In this document: one piece after another, positions 22,670 through 34,600 of the stretch
Numbering within the stretch: position 1 is the stretch's first letter
Layout of the letters: each line of letters begins with the position of its first letter
Assembly (NCBI RefSeq): GCF_901709675.1
Contig: NC_051089.1
Coordinates: forward strand, 7,561,476 to 7,625,475
Direction of reading: 5' to 3'
Origin: Syngnathus acus
Taxonomy: Eukaryota > Chordata > Actinopteri > Syngnathiformes > Syngnathidae
Length of the DNA: 64,000 nucleotides
The notes under the pieces: model-generated
Told to the model about the DNA's origin: nothing
The model's input: the letters and a program-made list of their open reading frames with translations, nothing else
Database searches by the model: none
Position numbers and translations under genes: made by a program

Positions 22670-24892
22670 TAGTGATGTGCATTACAGTTCTTTGAAGTGA
22701 ACTGGATCTTTAGGATCAGTTCTCTCAAAAGATTCGTTCAAACGAATCGTTCAACGAATCTGAAAATGGCGGTGTACCTAATGGAGTGTCCGTGTGACGT
22801 CACAGATCAAACAGCCAATCAGAAAGTGGGGGTGAGGGCGGGTGTGGCACTTTTCACTTGAACCAGGGGTGTCGACCTCCAGTCCTCGAGGGGCCGCGTT
22901 CCAATATGTTTTCCAAGTTACCCTCGTTAAGTGCACCTGCGTGAAAAGTTTTAGCCACTTTCACGTTCTGCAGGAGCTAAAACTTTTCACGCAGGTGCAC
23001 TTAACGAGGGGATCACACGGACACTCCATTAGGTACACCGCCATTTTCAAGTGTACCTAATAACAGGCCACTTTATTAGGGAAATATCATGGTCAAAGGT
23101 CAGGTGTCAAGCTCTAGTCCTCGGGGCCGCGTTCCAATATGTTTTCCAAGTTACCCTCGTTAAGTGCACCTGCGTGAAAAGTTTTAGCCACTTTCACGTT
23201 CTGCAGGAGCTAAAACTTTTCACGCAGGTGCACTTAACGAGGGAATCACACGGACACTCCATTAGGTACACCGCCATTTTCAAGTGTACCTAATAACAGG
23301 CCACTTTATTAGGGAAATATCATGGTCAAAGGTCAGGTGTCAAGCTCTAGTCCTCGGGGCCGCGTTCCAATATGTTTTCCAAGTTACCCTCGTTAAGTGC
23401 ACCTGCGTGAAAAGTTTTAGCCACTTTCACGTTCTGCAGGAGCTAAAACTTTTCACGCAGGTGCACTTAACGAGGGAATCACACGGACACTCCATTAGGT
23501 ACACCGCCATTTTCAAGTGTACCTAATAACAGGCCACTTTATTAGGGAAATATCATGGTCAAAGGTCAGATGTCAAGCTCTAGTCCTCGGGGCCGCGTTC
23601 CAATATGTTTTCCAAGTTACCCTCGTTAAGTGCACCTGCGTGAAAAGTTTTAGCCACTTTCACGTTCTGCAGGAGCTAAAACTTTTCACGCAGGTGCACT
23701 TAACGAGGGAATCACACGGACACTCCATTAGGTACACCGCCATTTTCAAGTGTACCTAATAACAGGCCACTTTATTAGGGAAATATCATGGTCAAAGGTC
23801 AGGTGTCAAGCTCTAGTCCTCAGGGCCGCGTTCCAATATGTTTTCCAAGTTACCCTCGTTAAACACACCTGCGTGAAAAGTTTTAGCTCCTGCAGAACGT
23901 GAAAGTGGCTAAAACTTTTCACGCAGGTGCACTTAACGAGGGTCACTTGGAAAACATATTGGAACGCGGCCCCTCGAGGACTGGAGGTCGACACCCCTGG
24001 TTTAACTGAAAAGTGCCACACCCGCCCTCACCCCCACTTTCTGATTGGCTGTTTGATCTGTGACATCACATGGACACTCCCTTAGGTACGCTGCCATTTT
24101 CAGGTGTACCTAATAACAGGCCAGTTCATTAGGGAAAAATCATGGCCAAAACTGAACTGAAAGTGAAAAGTGCCACACCCGCCCTCACCCCCACCTCCTG
24201 ATTGGCTGGCTGATCTGTGACATCACACAGACACTCCATTAGGTACACCACCATTTTCAGCAGTATTTGTACATGTCAAGAATGTGTATTTGACTACTTG
24301 CTCTTTATTTTGGGGGACACCAATGTACACAACGTAAAACACATATACATATTGTCATATAAAGCAGTTAACCAAATGTCAGATTTTTGTTTTCATGCCC
24401 AAAAAAATAAAAACAAGGAATAAAACACCAGACAAGATTTAACAGGTTTTAATGTTTATTAAAATACTAATACTAATAATAATAAATAATAATGTTAAAA
24501 ATAAATTTCAAGATTCAAGAGTTTTTATTCGCCATGTTTGAGCGTGCCAAACAAGGAATTTGACTTCGGTACAACACAGCCTCTGTTCAACATTTAGGTG
24601 ACTAACAACACATGTGAAAAATGACAAATATTCTCAAACATCCCCTGATCTTAAACTCCCAGGAGGGCAAGGAAAAACTCAAACTCCAGCTAGGGGAAAT
24701 GAGAAACCTTGAGAAGAGACCACAGATGGGAGGGTCCCTCTTCCAGGATGACCAGGCTGCAATGGATGCAGAGAGGACACGTAGTACAAACAGTGTGTGG
24801 TGAGGAGGATGTTTAGGAAGTGATTCGTTCACTCTCGGTCACTAAAAAGATTCGGTCTTTCGAACGAATCGTTCACTTACGAGCCAACACTA
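22670..24892. mobile_element. Composite non-autonomous hAT element with exact 8-bp target duplication
   Basis: Outer ends are TAGTGATGTGC... and ...CCAACACTA, flanked by the direct repeat ATCGTCAT at 22662-22669 and 24893-24900. Sub-terminal GAACGAATCGTTCA-like motifs occur at both ends (about 22735 and 24860). Nested inside is a second inverted unit with GGTGTACCTAATGGAGTG at 22776 matched by CACTCCATTAGGTACACC at 24231. That in turn encloses long inverted arms and an array of 233-bp hairpin repeats. Between about 24506 and 24820 there is a further repeat of retroposon appearance. No transposase frame was found, so movement would need enzyme supplied in trans. Confidence 0.85.
22921..23942. 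repeat. 233-bp tandem array; each unit holds a perfect 35-bp hairpin
   Basis: About five units with a period of 233 bp. In unit 1 the left arm (22921-22955, starting CCCTCGTTAAGTGCACCTGC) is the exact reverse complement of 22976-23010, with a 20-nt loop. Units 2-4 are nearly identical to each other, which makes them look like protein-coding repeats in one frame; those frames are by-products. In the last unit (about 23853-23942) the loop is present in reverse orientation. Flanking sequence (22806-22917 and 23942-24060) is itself inverted, so the whole array sits within a larger palindrome. Confidence 0.9.
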
Positions 24893-25825
24893 ATCGTCAT
24901 ATGCGGGATTCGAAGACAGGCAAGTGTACCCCAACACCGTCAGGGATAACAACATAACTTCTGGGTGAAATATGTGCCGTATAAAAAAATCACAACACCT
25001 GTATAAAAAAAACAAGACAAGTATAAGTACGCTGCAATACTTGAGTCATTTATCATGAAAAGTTTTTAAATGAAAAGTATACTCTGCCTCTTTACTGCTT
25101 TATGAAATAAATATATCATGTAATTTCATCCATTCCTTATTTATAGCAGCTTCCCTTGCGATTCACACGTAATAATTTTCCTTTTAAATACATACGTAGA
25201 TAGTCACATGGTATTCAATCATATTACACTGTGCAAATTAATACAAAACTATTTCTGGTTTTCTGGGGGGGGGGGGGGGGGGGGTGTAAATGGTCCAGAA
25301 AAGGGATAAAAAGACACAATTATAGCAATTATTTAACCAATTCATAGTACACTGCAATGGAGAAACAGACATAATTTGGGGGGAGCTAAAGTAATGTGAT
25401 GTTTATTGAAATTCACCTCACCAATTGTGCCTAACTTTGTAAATTGAGGTTCAGCATATGAGAAAACATGTCGAGGAAGGAAGACACTGGCTGATTTTAT
25501 TGCACCATGCACGGCACACACCTACTGGGTGCACGACATGTAAACGGTATAGATCACTAAAAAGAACACAATCCCGAAAACCATGTCCAATGGTTTTAAA
25601 AATTCTAAGTTCCATCACACTAAATATACAACATTGAAATTAAGGCTTCAGTTTGAACAAAATATTGCATTTTTTAATTTAAGACTTCTTTTTGCTCCAG
25701 TTGCATAAAAAGTGCAAAGAAGTGGTCGGAGATAATGGATATCAATATAATGTATAATCCTAGACCACCATATGTTTATTCCATCAGTCCACTGCAGCAC
25801 TTTGTGTGTGTGTGTGTGTGTGTGT
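24893..25825. other. Gap between hAT complex and cgref1; cgref1 3' UTR
   Basis: AT-rich, with a 20-nt G homopolymer at 25265-25284 and, on the minus strand, AATAAA at 25407-25402 that may end the cgref1 transcript. A GT microsatellite (25803-25825) directly follows the cgref1 stop codon in its 3' UTR. No gene seen. Confidence 0.6.
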
Positions 25826-28800
25826 TCATATTTCTGGTTGGCCCTGATGTACAGGGACTTCCTGTTCATGCCTCTGATCTGCTGCAAATTCTTCTTGAAC
25901 TTGTCTTTTATGTTCATCCATTTGCTGTATGGACTCTTGTTCTTCTTCTGCTCCAACATCTTGTTGTACTTCCTCGTGATGAGGCTGAACATGTTCATCA
26001 TGTTCCTCCTCTTGCTTGACCGCTTCCATCGTCTTCTGCTTGGTGCCAACGTCTGGCATCCTCTCGTCCAGTATCGCCTTTGGCTCATCAACAGGGATGT
26101 TCTTGTCCTTTATGTTCCAAAGGCAGAGGGGCTTACATTACAATGGTCAAATACGTTCATATAAAATGAATAAAAGGCAAATTATATTAATTTAATACAA
26201 CTGTATTAACTTAATAGACAATTAGAGTGGACAATATTGTGTGCTACCTCTGTGTGAGCTCTGTGAGGCGAAAGCAGCTCTGAGGCATCCAAGAGACCAT
26301 CCCCGTTAACGTCCTGACTCTGAAGAAGGAAATCCACCAAGGACACCACCTGGACACCAACATATCAACAAAATGTTTTACGCACTGAAGATGAAAAATA
26401 AACCAAGACAGTTGCAATGAAAATGTTCAGGTCGTGCAGCCACTCCTCCTCACCCTGTCATTGGCTTGTTCCTCAGGTGCATGCTGGGAGTTGTAGTCAG
26501 ACAGTAGCTTCATCATCTCCAAGCCATCCAGCCGCTCACTGCGGTCGAAGTCATAGAGACGAAACAGGTAGAACACTTCTAAACAAACAACAGGAATGAT
26601 AAGTTAGGTTGATGTTGAACTTATCATTTTGAATATTTACAGTAGCTTAGCATGTCTAGTTGGCCATGTGAAGCTCAAAGTTGATTGGGTGCTGATATTT
26701 ACCTTCATCCCGTGAGTTGATCTGAACATCATCTTTTCTTGTTAACTGGATGTAACGCTGCAGCAACCTGTGACATACGCACGGTTAAAGTAGAATTTTG
26801 GGAAGTGCGGCATAAGAATACAAACAGCTCAAAGTCAGATGCAATATTGACTGCAAATGACAATGACAATTATAAGCGCAGCAGCCATTACACACTCACA
26901 CCTTTGGACAATTTAGAGACTTCAGTTGTGATTTGGAAATGTATAGGACGAAGTTGACACAGGAAGGTCGAAGTAGATTCAAAACCAAAACAATAACACA
27001 AGTCATAGATTTAGAAAAATAACAATCTTGATTAAATTGATCATATTTGATTTATGAATATTGATTGATTGATTGATTGATTGATATCTTTATTTCGAAC
27101 ATCCAAAACAAAAAAGAAAAACAAAAAAACAAAAACAAATAACACTCTAAAGTGCCACATAAATCCATACAAAACAAACAAAAAATAAACCAACAAATAG
27201 AAGTAAATACATTAAATTAATTAATTAATTAATAATAATAATACATAAGTAAATAAAAAAAAAAAAGAATGCTCGAAAAGGAGTAGGAGGAAGCATAGCT
27301 TTTTAGATTCCTACTCCTTTCTGACTTCATCCATTAAACCAATGATTCAACATACTATTCTGTAATTCTACAATATAACACAAGTAGACAAACTTGCACA
27401 CTTATTGTTCTGTTTCATTTTTACTTGTGTGTAGCCCTTTGGCACTCTTAACCTTTGTACCCGCTAAACAACATATTTTTATACATTTTTTTAAACTGGT
27501 GGATATTTGGACTTTGCTTGAGTTCCTCACTTAGATTGTTCCATAGTTTGACCCCGGTTATAGTTATACAGAAACTTTTTAAGGTTGTTCTTATGTTTAA
27601 GATTTTGAAGTTGTGATTCCCTCTTAACTTATAACCTCCCTCCCGATGCCTAAATAAGTTTTGGATATTATCTGGTAGTTGTTTTGCTTTTGCCCTATAC
27701 ATGATGATTGCTGTTTGATAAGATACTATATCAGTGAATTTCAATAGTTTGGATTGTATGAAAAGTGGATTTGTGTGTTCCAAGTAGTTGACTTTATGAA
27801 TAGTCCTTATTGCTCTTTTCTGCTGAATGATAAGTGGCTGTAGTGAAGTTTTATAAGTATTCCCCCAAACCTCAGCACAGTAATGCAAATAGGGCAAGAC
27901 TAGAGAACAATAAAGTGTACGAAGTGAATGATAATCCAGTAATTCTTTTGCTTTGTATATGACAGCCATGCTTCTTGAAATTTTAGACTTTATGTTTTTG
28001 ATGTGTGGCTTCCAACTAAGCCTGTCATCCATTATAACCCCAAGAAATTTGTTTTCCTGCACCCTTTCAATTTCATTTCCATCTACTTCTATTCGTATCT
28101 TTATATTCGCTTTGCCAAATACCATAAACTTGGTCTTACTTACATTTAATGATAATTTGTTCCAGTCGAACCACATTTTTATTTTTTTCATTTCCTCATT
28201 CAGCATTGATTCCACTTGTTGGATGTCATCACCTGAACAAAAAATATTTGTGTCATCTGCAAAGTTGACGAGTTTTAGTTCTTTAGAGACTTTGCTCATG
28301 TCATTTATATACAAAATAAATAATTTAGGGCCTAAAACTGACCCTTGTGGAACACCACAAGCTATTTCCAGATATCCAGAACAGTGATTACCCAACTTTA
28401 CATACTGTTGCCGTTCTCGCAGATAATCCTTTATCCAGTCTAATACTAATCCCCTTATCCCATATTTTTCTAATTTATTGAATAGTATATTATGATTAAT
28501 TGTGTCAAAAGCTTTTTTGAGGTCAATGAAAACTCCTACTGCATGTTGTTTGTTGTCTATTGCATCTGTGATTTCCTCGATTGATTCCATTAATGCCTGT
28601 GCTGTTGATCTGTTTACTCTAAAACCATATTGGTTCTCTGCAAATAATTTATGTTTTTCCAAAAATCCATCCATTCTACTATTAAAAAGCTTTTCCAATA
28701 TTTTTGAAAGTTGTGGCAATATTGAGATAGGTCTGTAGTTTGTAAAGTTGTGTTTGCTCCCAGTTTTATAAAGAGGAATGACCTTAGCAATTTTCATCTT

Positions 28801-30453
28801 CTTTGGGAATGTACCAGTTAAAAATGACAAGTTACAGATGTACACAAGTGGCTTTGAAATCCCCTCAATGATTTGCTTAACTAACATCATATCAATCCCA
28901 TTGCAGTCGGTAGATGTTTTATTTTTACATTGTTGCACAATGTTAATGATTTCATTTTCATCAACTGCCTTCAAAAACATTGAGTGAGGATTCTTTTCTA
29001 TTAATTTATCTGTGTTGCCAACATCTGGCGCTGGAATCGGTATGTTTTTTGCTATTTGAGGCCCAACATTTACAAAGAACTGATTAAAACTGTTTGCCAC
29101 TTCTTCCATATTATAATTTTCAGTATCATTTATAACAAAATATTTAGGTAATTTATGTTGTTCGGTACCTTCTCTAATAATGTGGTTTAGGAGAGTCCAT
29201 ATCCCCTTAATATTATTTTTGTTATCCTCTAATTTATTCTTATAATATTCTTTCTTACTTAATCTTATAATATTAGTTAATTTATTCTTATATCTCTTAT
29301 ATTTATCTTCAGCGCCTTCTGTTCTCTGTTTTATGAAGTTCCTATAGAGTAAATTCTTCTTTTTACAGGCATTTCTTAAGCCTTTCGTCAACCATGGACT
29401 GTCCTTATATTTAGTTTTTTTATTATATTCCTTGATTGGACAATGCTTATTATATAATGAAGTGAATATAGTCATCAATTTATGGTATGCATTATTTACA
29501 TATTTTTCTTCATATATTGCATCCCAGTTCTGTTGCATTAATTCATGTTTTAGAGTAGCAATTGTCTCATCTGTCCTAATTCTTCTTTGTTGTTTATACA
29601 CCCCAATTTCAGATTTGAAATTATTGTCATATACTGTAAACACTGGAAGGTGGTCAGTAATATCAGTAATTAATAACCCGCTTGTTGTCCTGTTTTCTAT
29701 TATATTGGTGAATATGTTATCTATATGAATATGAATCAAGAGCACCCAATATTGTGACCAGTCTAAAATGTTTTCAAAGATATGTCGCAATGATCCAGTT
29801 TACTGCATATACAGTAAATGTAGATTGCCATATGAATCAGTATCATTCCACGTATTCTCTTATCAGTGTAGGACACATCATTATAACACTGCAGCTAAAG
29901 TCCACAGTGAGCGGACAATAGTGTCTTGTCACACTAAAACAGAAATGTATGTTGATTATGTGTCGGTTTACACCAAATCAAATTTGTGATGATCATTGGG
30001 ACTTCAACTTTATTGTTGTGTCAGTCACCTTCGCTCTTCTTCTCCTGAACCAAAAGGATTGATCAGCACTTTGGAATCTGGGTGGGCTTGTCCTGGTTCC
30101 TCTCTTTGGATGTATTGAAAAGTTGAAAATGCAAAAATAAATTCAATATTACTCAACAACCATGCAAATATGTATGCATGACACCAAAATAATCTACTCT
30201 TGTAGTATTATACTTTCTGTGGGGATAACAATGACAGTATTCTTTCTTTACTCGCTGAGAGCAGAAGTCACAGGATTAAACATTCAGTCAGAAAGCTTAG
30301 CAACATATTCACATACAGTAACCCGGAGCGAGTACGGAGTGAATGCTATACAAACGTGGTTTACCTTTGAGGTGCAGGCTGGGACAGGTGAACCTGCAGG
30401 ACCAGAGCCAGAACCAGAACTGAAGGGACCAGTCTGCTCAGATATGTATCCAT
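25826..30453 (-). CDS. cgref1: Cell growth regulator with EF-hand domain 1, 6 coding exons
   Basis: Exons in transcript order: 30453-30365, 30103-30029, 26767-26703, 26578-26454, 26349-26248, 26107-25826; 245 aa. A signal peptide (about residues 1-24, hydrophobic VLVLALVL) indicates a secreted protein. VLINPFGSGEEE corresponds to the family's NPF motif. Two EF-hands follow: YDFDRSERLDGLEMMKLL and SQDVNGDGLLDASELL, the second fully canonical. The tail is very rich in Glu, Gln and His. CGREF1 is a secreted calcium-binding protein linked to cell adhesion and growth arrest. MCFD2 has a similar EF pair but is shorter and lacks the acidic tail. The ATG lies 8 bases inside its exon, so a non-coding exon upstream is needed; a donor at 31353/31352 in a CpG-rich patch is a candidate. 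The 3.2-kb intron 2 contains a LINE in sense orientation. Confidence 0.87.
27057..29800 (-). mobile_element. 5'-truncated APE-type LINE (non-LTR retrotransposon)
   Basis: The element lies in cgref1 intron 2, in the same orientation as the gene. Its 3' end is a CAAT-type simple repeat (27057-27084), typical of LINEs ending in short tandem repeats. The coding part ends at 27448 and reads upstream without stops to about 29790. Upstream of that an in-frame TAA occurs and endonuclease similarity is reduced to its last part (SDHLP-like TDHLPVF), so the 5' end was lost. I could not find a clear target duplication. The clade (L2/CR1/Jockey-like) is not decided. Confidence 0.88.
27448..29790 (-). CDS. 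LINE reverse transcriptase ORF, intact over about 780 codons
   Basis: The frame includes the end of an apurinic endonuclease domain followed by a complete reverse transcriptase. Motifs in order: KVIPLYKTGSKHNFTNYRPI, ENQYGFRVNRSTAQAL, VFIDLKKAFDTINH, CGVPQGSVLGPKLF, and the catalytic box FADDTNIF. A C-terminal domain typical of LINE ORF2 follows. There is no methionine at the frame's upstream limit because the element is truncated. The lack of stops over 2.3 kb suggests a fairly recent insertion. Confidence 0.93.
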   Translation of the reverse strand: MRHIFENILDWSQYWVLLIHIHIDNIFTNIIENRTTSGLLITDITDHLPVFTVYDNNFKSEIGVYKQQRRIRTDETIATLKHELMQQNWDAIYEEKYVNNAYHKLMTIFTSLYNKHCPIKEYNKKTKYKDSPWLTKGLRNACKKKNLLYRNFIKQRTEGAEDKYKRYKNKLTNIIRLSKKEYYKNKLEDNKNNIKGIWTLLNHIIREGTEQHKLPKYFVINDTENYNMEEVANSFNQFFVNVGPQIAKNIPIPAPDVGNTDKLIEKNPHSMFLKAVDENEIINIVQQCKNKTSTDCNGIDMMLVKQIIEGISKPLVYICNLSFLTGTFPKKMKIAKVIPLYKTGSKHNFTNYRPISILPQLSKILEKLFNSRMDGFLEKHKLFAENQYGFRVNRSTAQALMESIEEITDAIDNKQHAVGVFIDLKKAFDTINHNILFNKLEKYGIRGLVLDWIKDYLRERQQYVKLGNHCSGYLEIACGVPQGSVLGPKLFILYINDMSKVSKELKLVNFADDTNIFCSGDDIQQVESMLNEEMKKIKMWFDWNKLSLNVSKTKFMVFGKANIKIRIEVDGNEIERVQENKFLGVIMDDRLSWKPHIKNIKSKISRSMAVIYKAKELLDYHSLRTLYCSLVLPYLHYCAEVWGNTYKTSLQPLIIQQKRAIRTIHKVNYLEHTNPLFIQSKLLKFTDIVSYQTAIIMYRAKAKQLPDNIQNLFRHREGGYKLRGNHNFKILNIRTTLKSFCITITGVKLWNNLSEELKQSPNIHQFKKMYKNMLFSGYKG

Positions 30454-31600
30454 GATAGCGCCTAAACAAACACACTTTTAAGTCATTAAGCAGCTGCATG
30501 TGATGGCCTGTGATGTTAGAATGTGACAACTGCCACACCTTCTTTGAGTATTTATAACTTAACAAGAAAAGGATAGCAGGTAGTATTACATTTTTAAAAT
30601 ATTGCTGTTTTTATTTACCGCCAAATATGTATTCTATTAAAAAAGAAAAAGGACATTGCAGGTTGCAATATGACAGAAAACTTGAGGGTTTCTCACAATG
30701 AGAATAGGGACACTTACAAATTTAATATGATGTTGAAAATAGATTATCAACATGTCTTGTTATATCAAATTACGTAATCAACCTTTTTTTTTTCTTCATT
30801 AATTAAATCTAATCATATATTTCACACACTGAGATGTGTGGAACAAACCAAAATCCCATAAATGACATAATTCAATAGCTTTATCAGGTATGTATGCAAA
30901 TACATAATTGAGTGATTCTGATGGAGGATACCAACATCTCGTGATATTGACTCATTAAAAATGAACGCTGCCAAAACGTACGAAGTAAATAAAACATTGT
31001 GGAGCTTTTCAACACACTTTTCTGCATACTCTTTCCATGCACAAGGCAAACGTTCTTTTTTCTTTTTCATTCTTTTCTTTAGCTCTTGTGTAGGACTTCA
31101 ATAGATCGTGCAACTGTCCTTAATGGCACGACCAGTAAGTAGAAATCTACGTTACAAGTCGGTTCCAGTCACTGAAAATGAAACTGCGAACGTTCGACCA
31201 AAATACATCCATTGTGAGAAAATGACAGCTAGCATGCAATGCAGAGGAAGTGTAAGGTCACGCGGTCACGTACCTGTCAGGCCAAATGAAGTGAGGTCAC
31301 GGAGAGGTAAAAGGCGAGACGACGTTATTCCTGCAGTGGTGCGTTCACTTACCGGTAGCAGTGCCTTCTGCTCCGGCTGCTGCGGTTACGTGAACGCGCC
31401 GTGGGTTCTGCACTGCGTCAGGCGCGCGCTCCCGACTGTTCCCGAATGGAAACTGAGTGTGTTCTGGGCCACGTGGAAGGTCCCGGCAGCACACACGCAC
31501 GCACTCGCGCGTGCGCGCAAGCCAGCGTGTCTTGGCCACGTCCACAACGAGATCCAGCTTGTTTCATTTGGCGTCGACTGCAAGTTTTGATTTCGTCTCA
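30454..31600 (-). promoter_or_regulatory. cgref1: cgref1 upstream region with probable 5' UTR exon and CpG-rich promoter
   Basis: On the minus strand a donor (GCTACCG then GTAAGTG) at 31353/31352 ends a likely non-coding exon. Its surroundings (about 31310-31560) are CpG-rich, unlike the AT-rich flanks, as expected for a fish promoter. Plus-strand open frames here have no recognisable domain. The rest of the interval is AT-rich intron. Confidence 0.5.
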
Positions 31601-34600
31601 TTGCATGCGTGACACGAGGGTTCCGCCCAAAGACATTTGAGTTTTTGGAAGTTCACAGTAAACTGCAAGTGCAAGCATTTGAACTTATATTTACTACGTT
31701 GGACACACACGGACGCACGTACACGCGCACACATTTACAAGGAGACATTCCTGATTATGAATAACCCCACACGCCTCATTACAAAAGTCAGAAACGTGTG
31801 ATTTAGCTCAATCAATCAGGGAAGGTCAAGGGAAAAAATACACAGCCTTTTTCCAGCCATTTATCTATCCATCAATCTACTTCTGCTTCAGTTATTGCCA
31901 TTCCCGCTAACAACCACTGGGAGGCGACACACTAAAAAGTAAATACAGCGCAGTGTTCAAGTGTTTCTTTGGATATATGATTGCATGCATGCATTCACAA
32001 ATGAATAAATAATATGACCACATTTAAGAAAATCTTCTATGGTCTTAACAAGCAACATGAAACATTTTGCAATACATTGCAGTCACTTACACACAAATCG
32101 GTATGCCATTGTCCTATTATTTCCTCAGAGCTCGCTTATTCCGCCAAGTTACACAAATAAATAAATAAGTAAGTAAATAAATATAAAACACAGACACATT
32201 GGTAAAGCATGGCAATACAGTGCAGAGTAGGTGCTCAAGAGAAAATAAAACATGAACACTTGCACTTGTGGTTACAGTGTATGATTTCATCTCATATGTC
32301 ACAGCTGGATAGTGTACAAACATCCCACTGAAGAATAACTAATTGCTGAGTCGCAGCTTTGTGCGCCTGTGCGCGCGCGCGCGCGCATGCGTGTGTGCGC
32401 GCTTTCGCGAATGTGGCAGAAAACGAGACAATTAGATTCCGAATGCAAGGTTAAGGGGACGATTCTCATCCCGACTATGCTCACTGCAGCTTCCGCTATT
32501 GTTAACCATTAATAATTACAATTTTCAAGGTATTTTCATATCAGCAAGATTGTTTTAGATGTATGCATCAAAAGCACTTCAAATAACTCGTAGTTTAAAA
32601 AAAAAAAAGTTGCTGAGTCCTGTCCAGTTGTTCTGATCTGAGTGATGTAACCTTTTTTTCTCGACGCACCTCCACCTTTGCACATGTGAAACAATTTGGA
32701 GATGTTGACTCCATGCATGTCCTACCATATTTTGTGAGCTGTGCCCACTTCCCAGCATCATGTCACGCAACTGCAGGACTGTTTGTTTTCAGCATAGCCC
32801 AAGTGCATTCACGTGCATACTCACACACGCACACACTCAAGCGCAGGTCCCATTTGGAAGCCCCTCCACCTCCACTCAGTTACATAACATGGATTAACTT
32901 GTACTATTTTGTGGGCCTCAACAGTCCAAACCATGGGAGCTATATTTAGGCCTGGACCCCAATTTAACATCAACACACGATCTGGCATATAATGGCTTAA
33001 ATGAACAATGATTTGTGTCGCAGGGGTCGCACAGGAGAACACTAACATGCACCCGTGAGGCTCTTTCAACACTTTGAAATGCTTTTTAATTAAAAAACCT
33101 GTAACATTCAAAATAATAAACATCTTATATTGTTTGTATTATATTGCATTAAAATGATGACTCCCAACCATTTTGCACATTTGAGCTAGATCATCGGGAA
33201 AATATTCAATTTTACTATCTCATCAGAAAAGTATAATTTATTTATTACAAATGTGTCCATCCATTTATGCCAGTGACATGAGAAACAAGAATAAATGCTC
33301 ATCCTAGATGACAGAATGTACAGGGAAACGTGAATCCACCTGTTGCCATTACTTCAACCAGTCATGAAGTGATGCACACTAGCAAATGAGAGTATCGTGG
33401 GATTCTTCCGTGTAAAATACAATTAAAAAAACTTTACACACCCTTGTTCAAATGTTTTTTGTTGTTCTTTGTTTGTTTTTCATTAAAAACTGAAACAAAG
33501 AAGAAATGACCTCAAAACGTTTTGTACTTGCCTGTACAATATAATGCTGCCAGCACCATGCTGTGTGCTGAACAGTGTTGTGAAATTATGAACAAAAAGT
33601 TATTTATTTATTTATTATTCTTTTTTTATTTTTGTATTTATTTCATTGAAAATTGTTTTCCCGTTCACATTTCAATTTGTGCTTTAGGAGAATTTCTTTC
33701 ACATTATTGGTAGGTAACTAAATAAATTAATGTGTCATCTTTTTTCTAACACAAAACCTGATTTTTGGACAAGGGTGTGTAGACTCTTTTTTTTTTATCT
33801 ATTCCATGAGGCTTGGCTTTGTAATACAATACAAATTGTGCCTACAATGACAACTCACTCAATGATCAGCATGTTGGGTCTCGTTAGATCCGGTTTTATA
33901 TGGTTTCAGACTGGCATGAATTAGACGATGGACAACGTGCACACACACCCACAAACACACACGCGCACACGCGCGCGCGCGCACACTCACAGATGCCAGG
34001 CATTTCTATACTCTTGGGTCTGTTTGAATTAGTTGCCATCACATTCCACAAGCCTATTATTATGAGTTTCTGGTCATTACAACTAGTAGACAGTCAGGAA
34101 GCACTAATTGTGTTGCAGTACAATAACACGCACGCACGCACGCACGCACAATTGCACTATTGCCACAGAGAGGATGTTTCTCTTGCACTCTGGCAACACG
34201 AGTGTACTACTTGTACAACCCACACTGAGAGGGCAGTTCCGCTTCAACATGGGAGACTAATTGCAGCCCAGCGTGCTGCCAAGACGTTCTGACCTGCAGC
34301 TTTCAATGGTCATTTGGCCACAGAGTTATTTGTGGACACTTATTTCAAGTGTATAAGACCACCCGTCACCTGAATATATGTTCAATAATTTTTTTCCACA
34401 CAGACTTAGATTCTACCTGACAACCTGTTGGAGTCTTCCTCTTGCGGTCAGCATAAAGAGTGAACTCGCAGATTCACTAAGCATTTATTTGCATATGATG
34501 CAATTATTTAGTGGTGCTCACTCTGCTGTGTTGCATCAAATACGCAACAGACACACTAGAGAAACAAATGCATGTGCTGTGCACATCATTGAGTGTGTAA

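Noticed and set aside
23051-23759. Three identical 80-aa open frames in tandem
   Set aside because: They are translations of the 233-bp repeat unit, which is mostly hairpin and transposon-end DNA. No splice context or protein-like composition supports coding.
22840-24060. Regular repeats with near-constant spacing, CRISPR-like at first glance
   Set aside because: The whole unit including the spacer is repeated, the host is a vertebrate, and the array lies inside a hAT element.
25265-25284. 20-nt G homopolymer as a regulatory element
   Set aside because: A single homopolymer with no context; length is unreliable in most assemblies.
25826-30453. MCFD2 as an alternative identity for the secreted EF-hand gene
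   Set aside because: The NPF motif, the spacing of the EF-hands and the long acidic tail fit CGREF1; MCFD2 is about 146 aa and ends after its EF-hands.
31108-31640. 160-aa open frame upstream of cgref1
   Set aside because: CpG-rich promoter sequence with overlapping open frames on both strands; composition is Arg/Ala-rich and no domain is visible.
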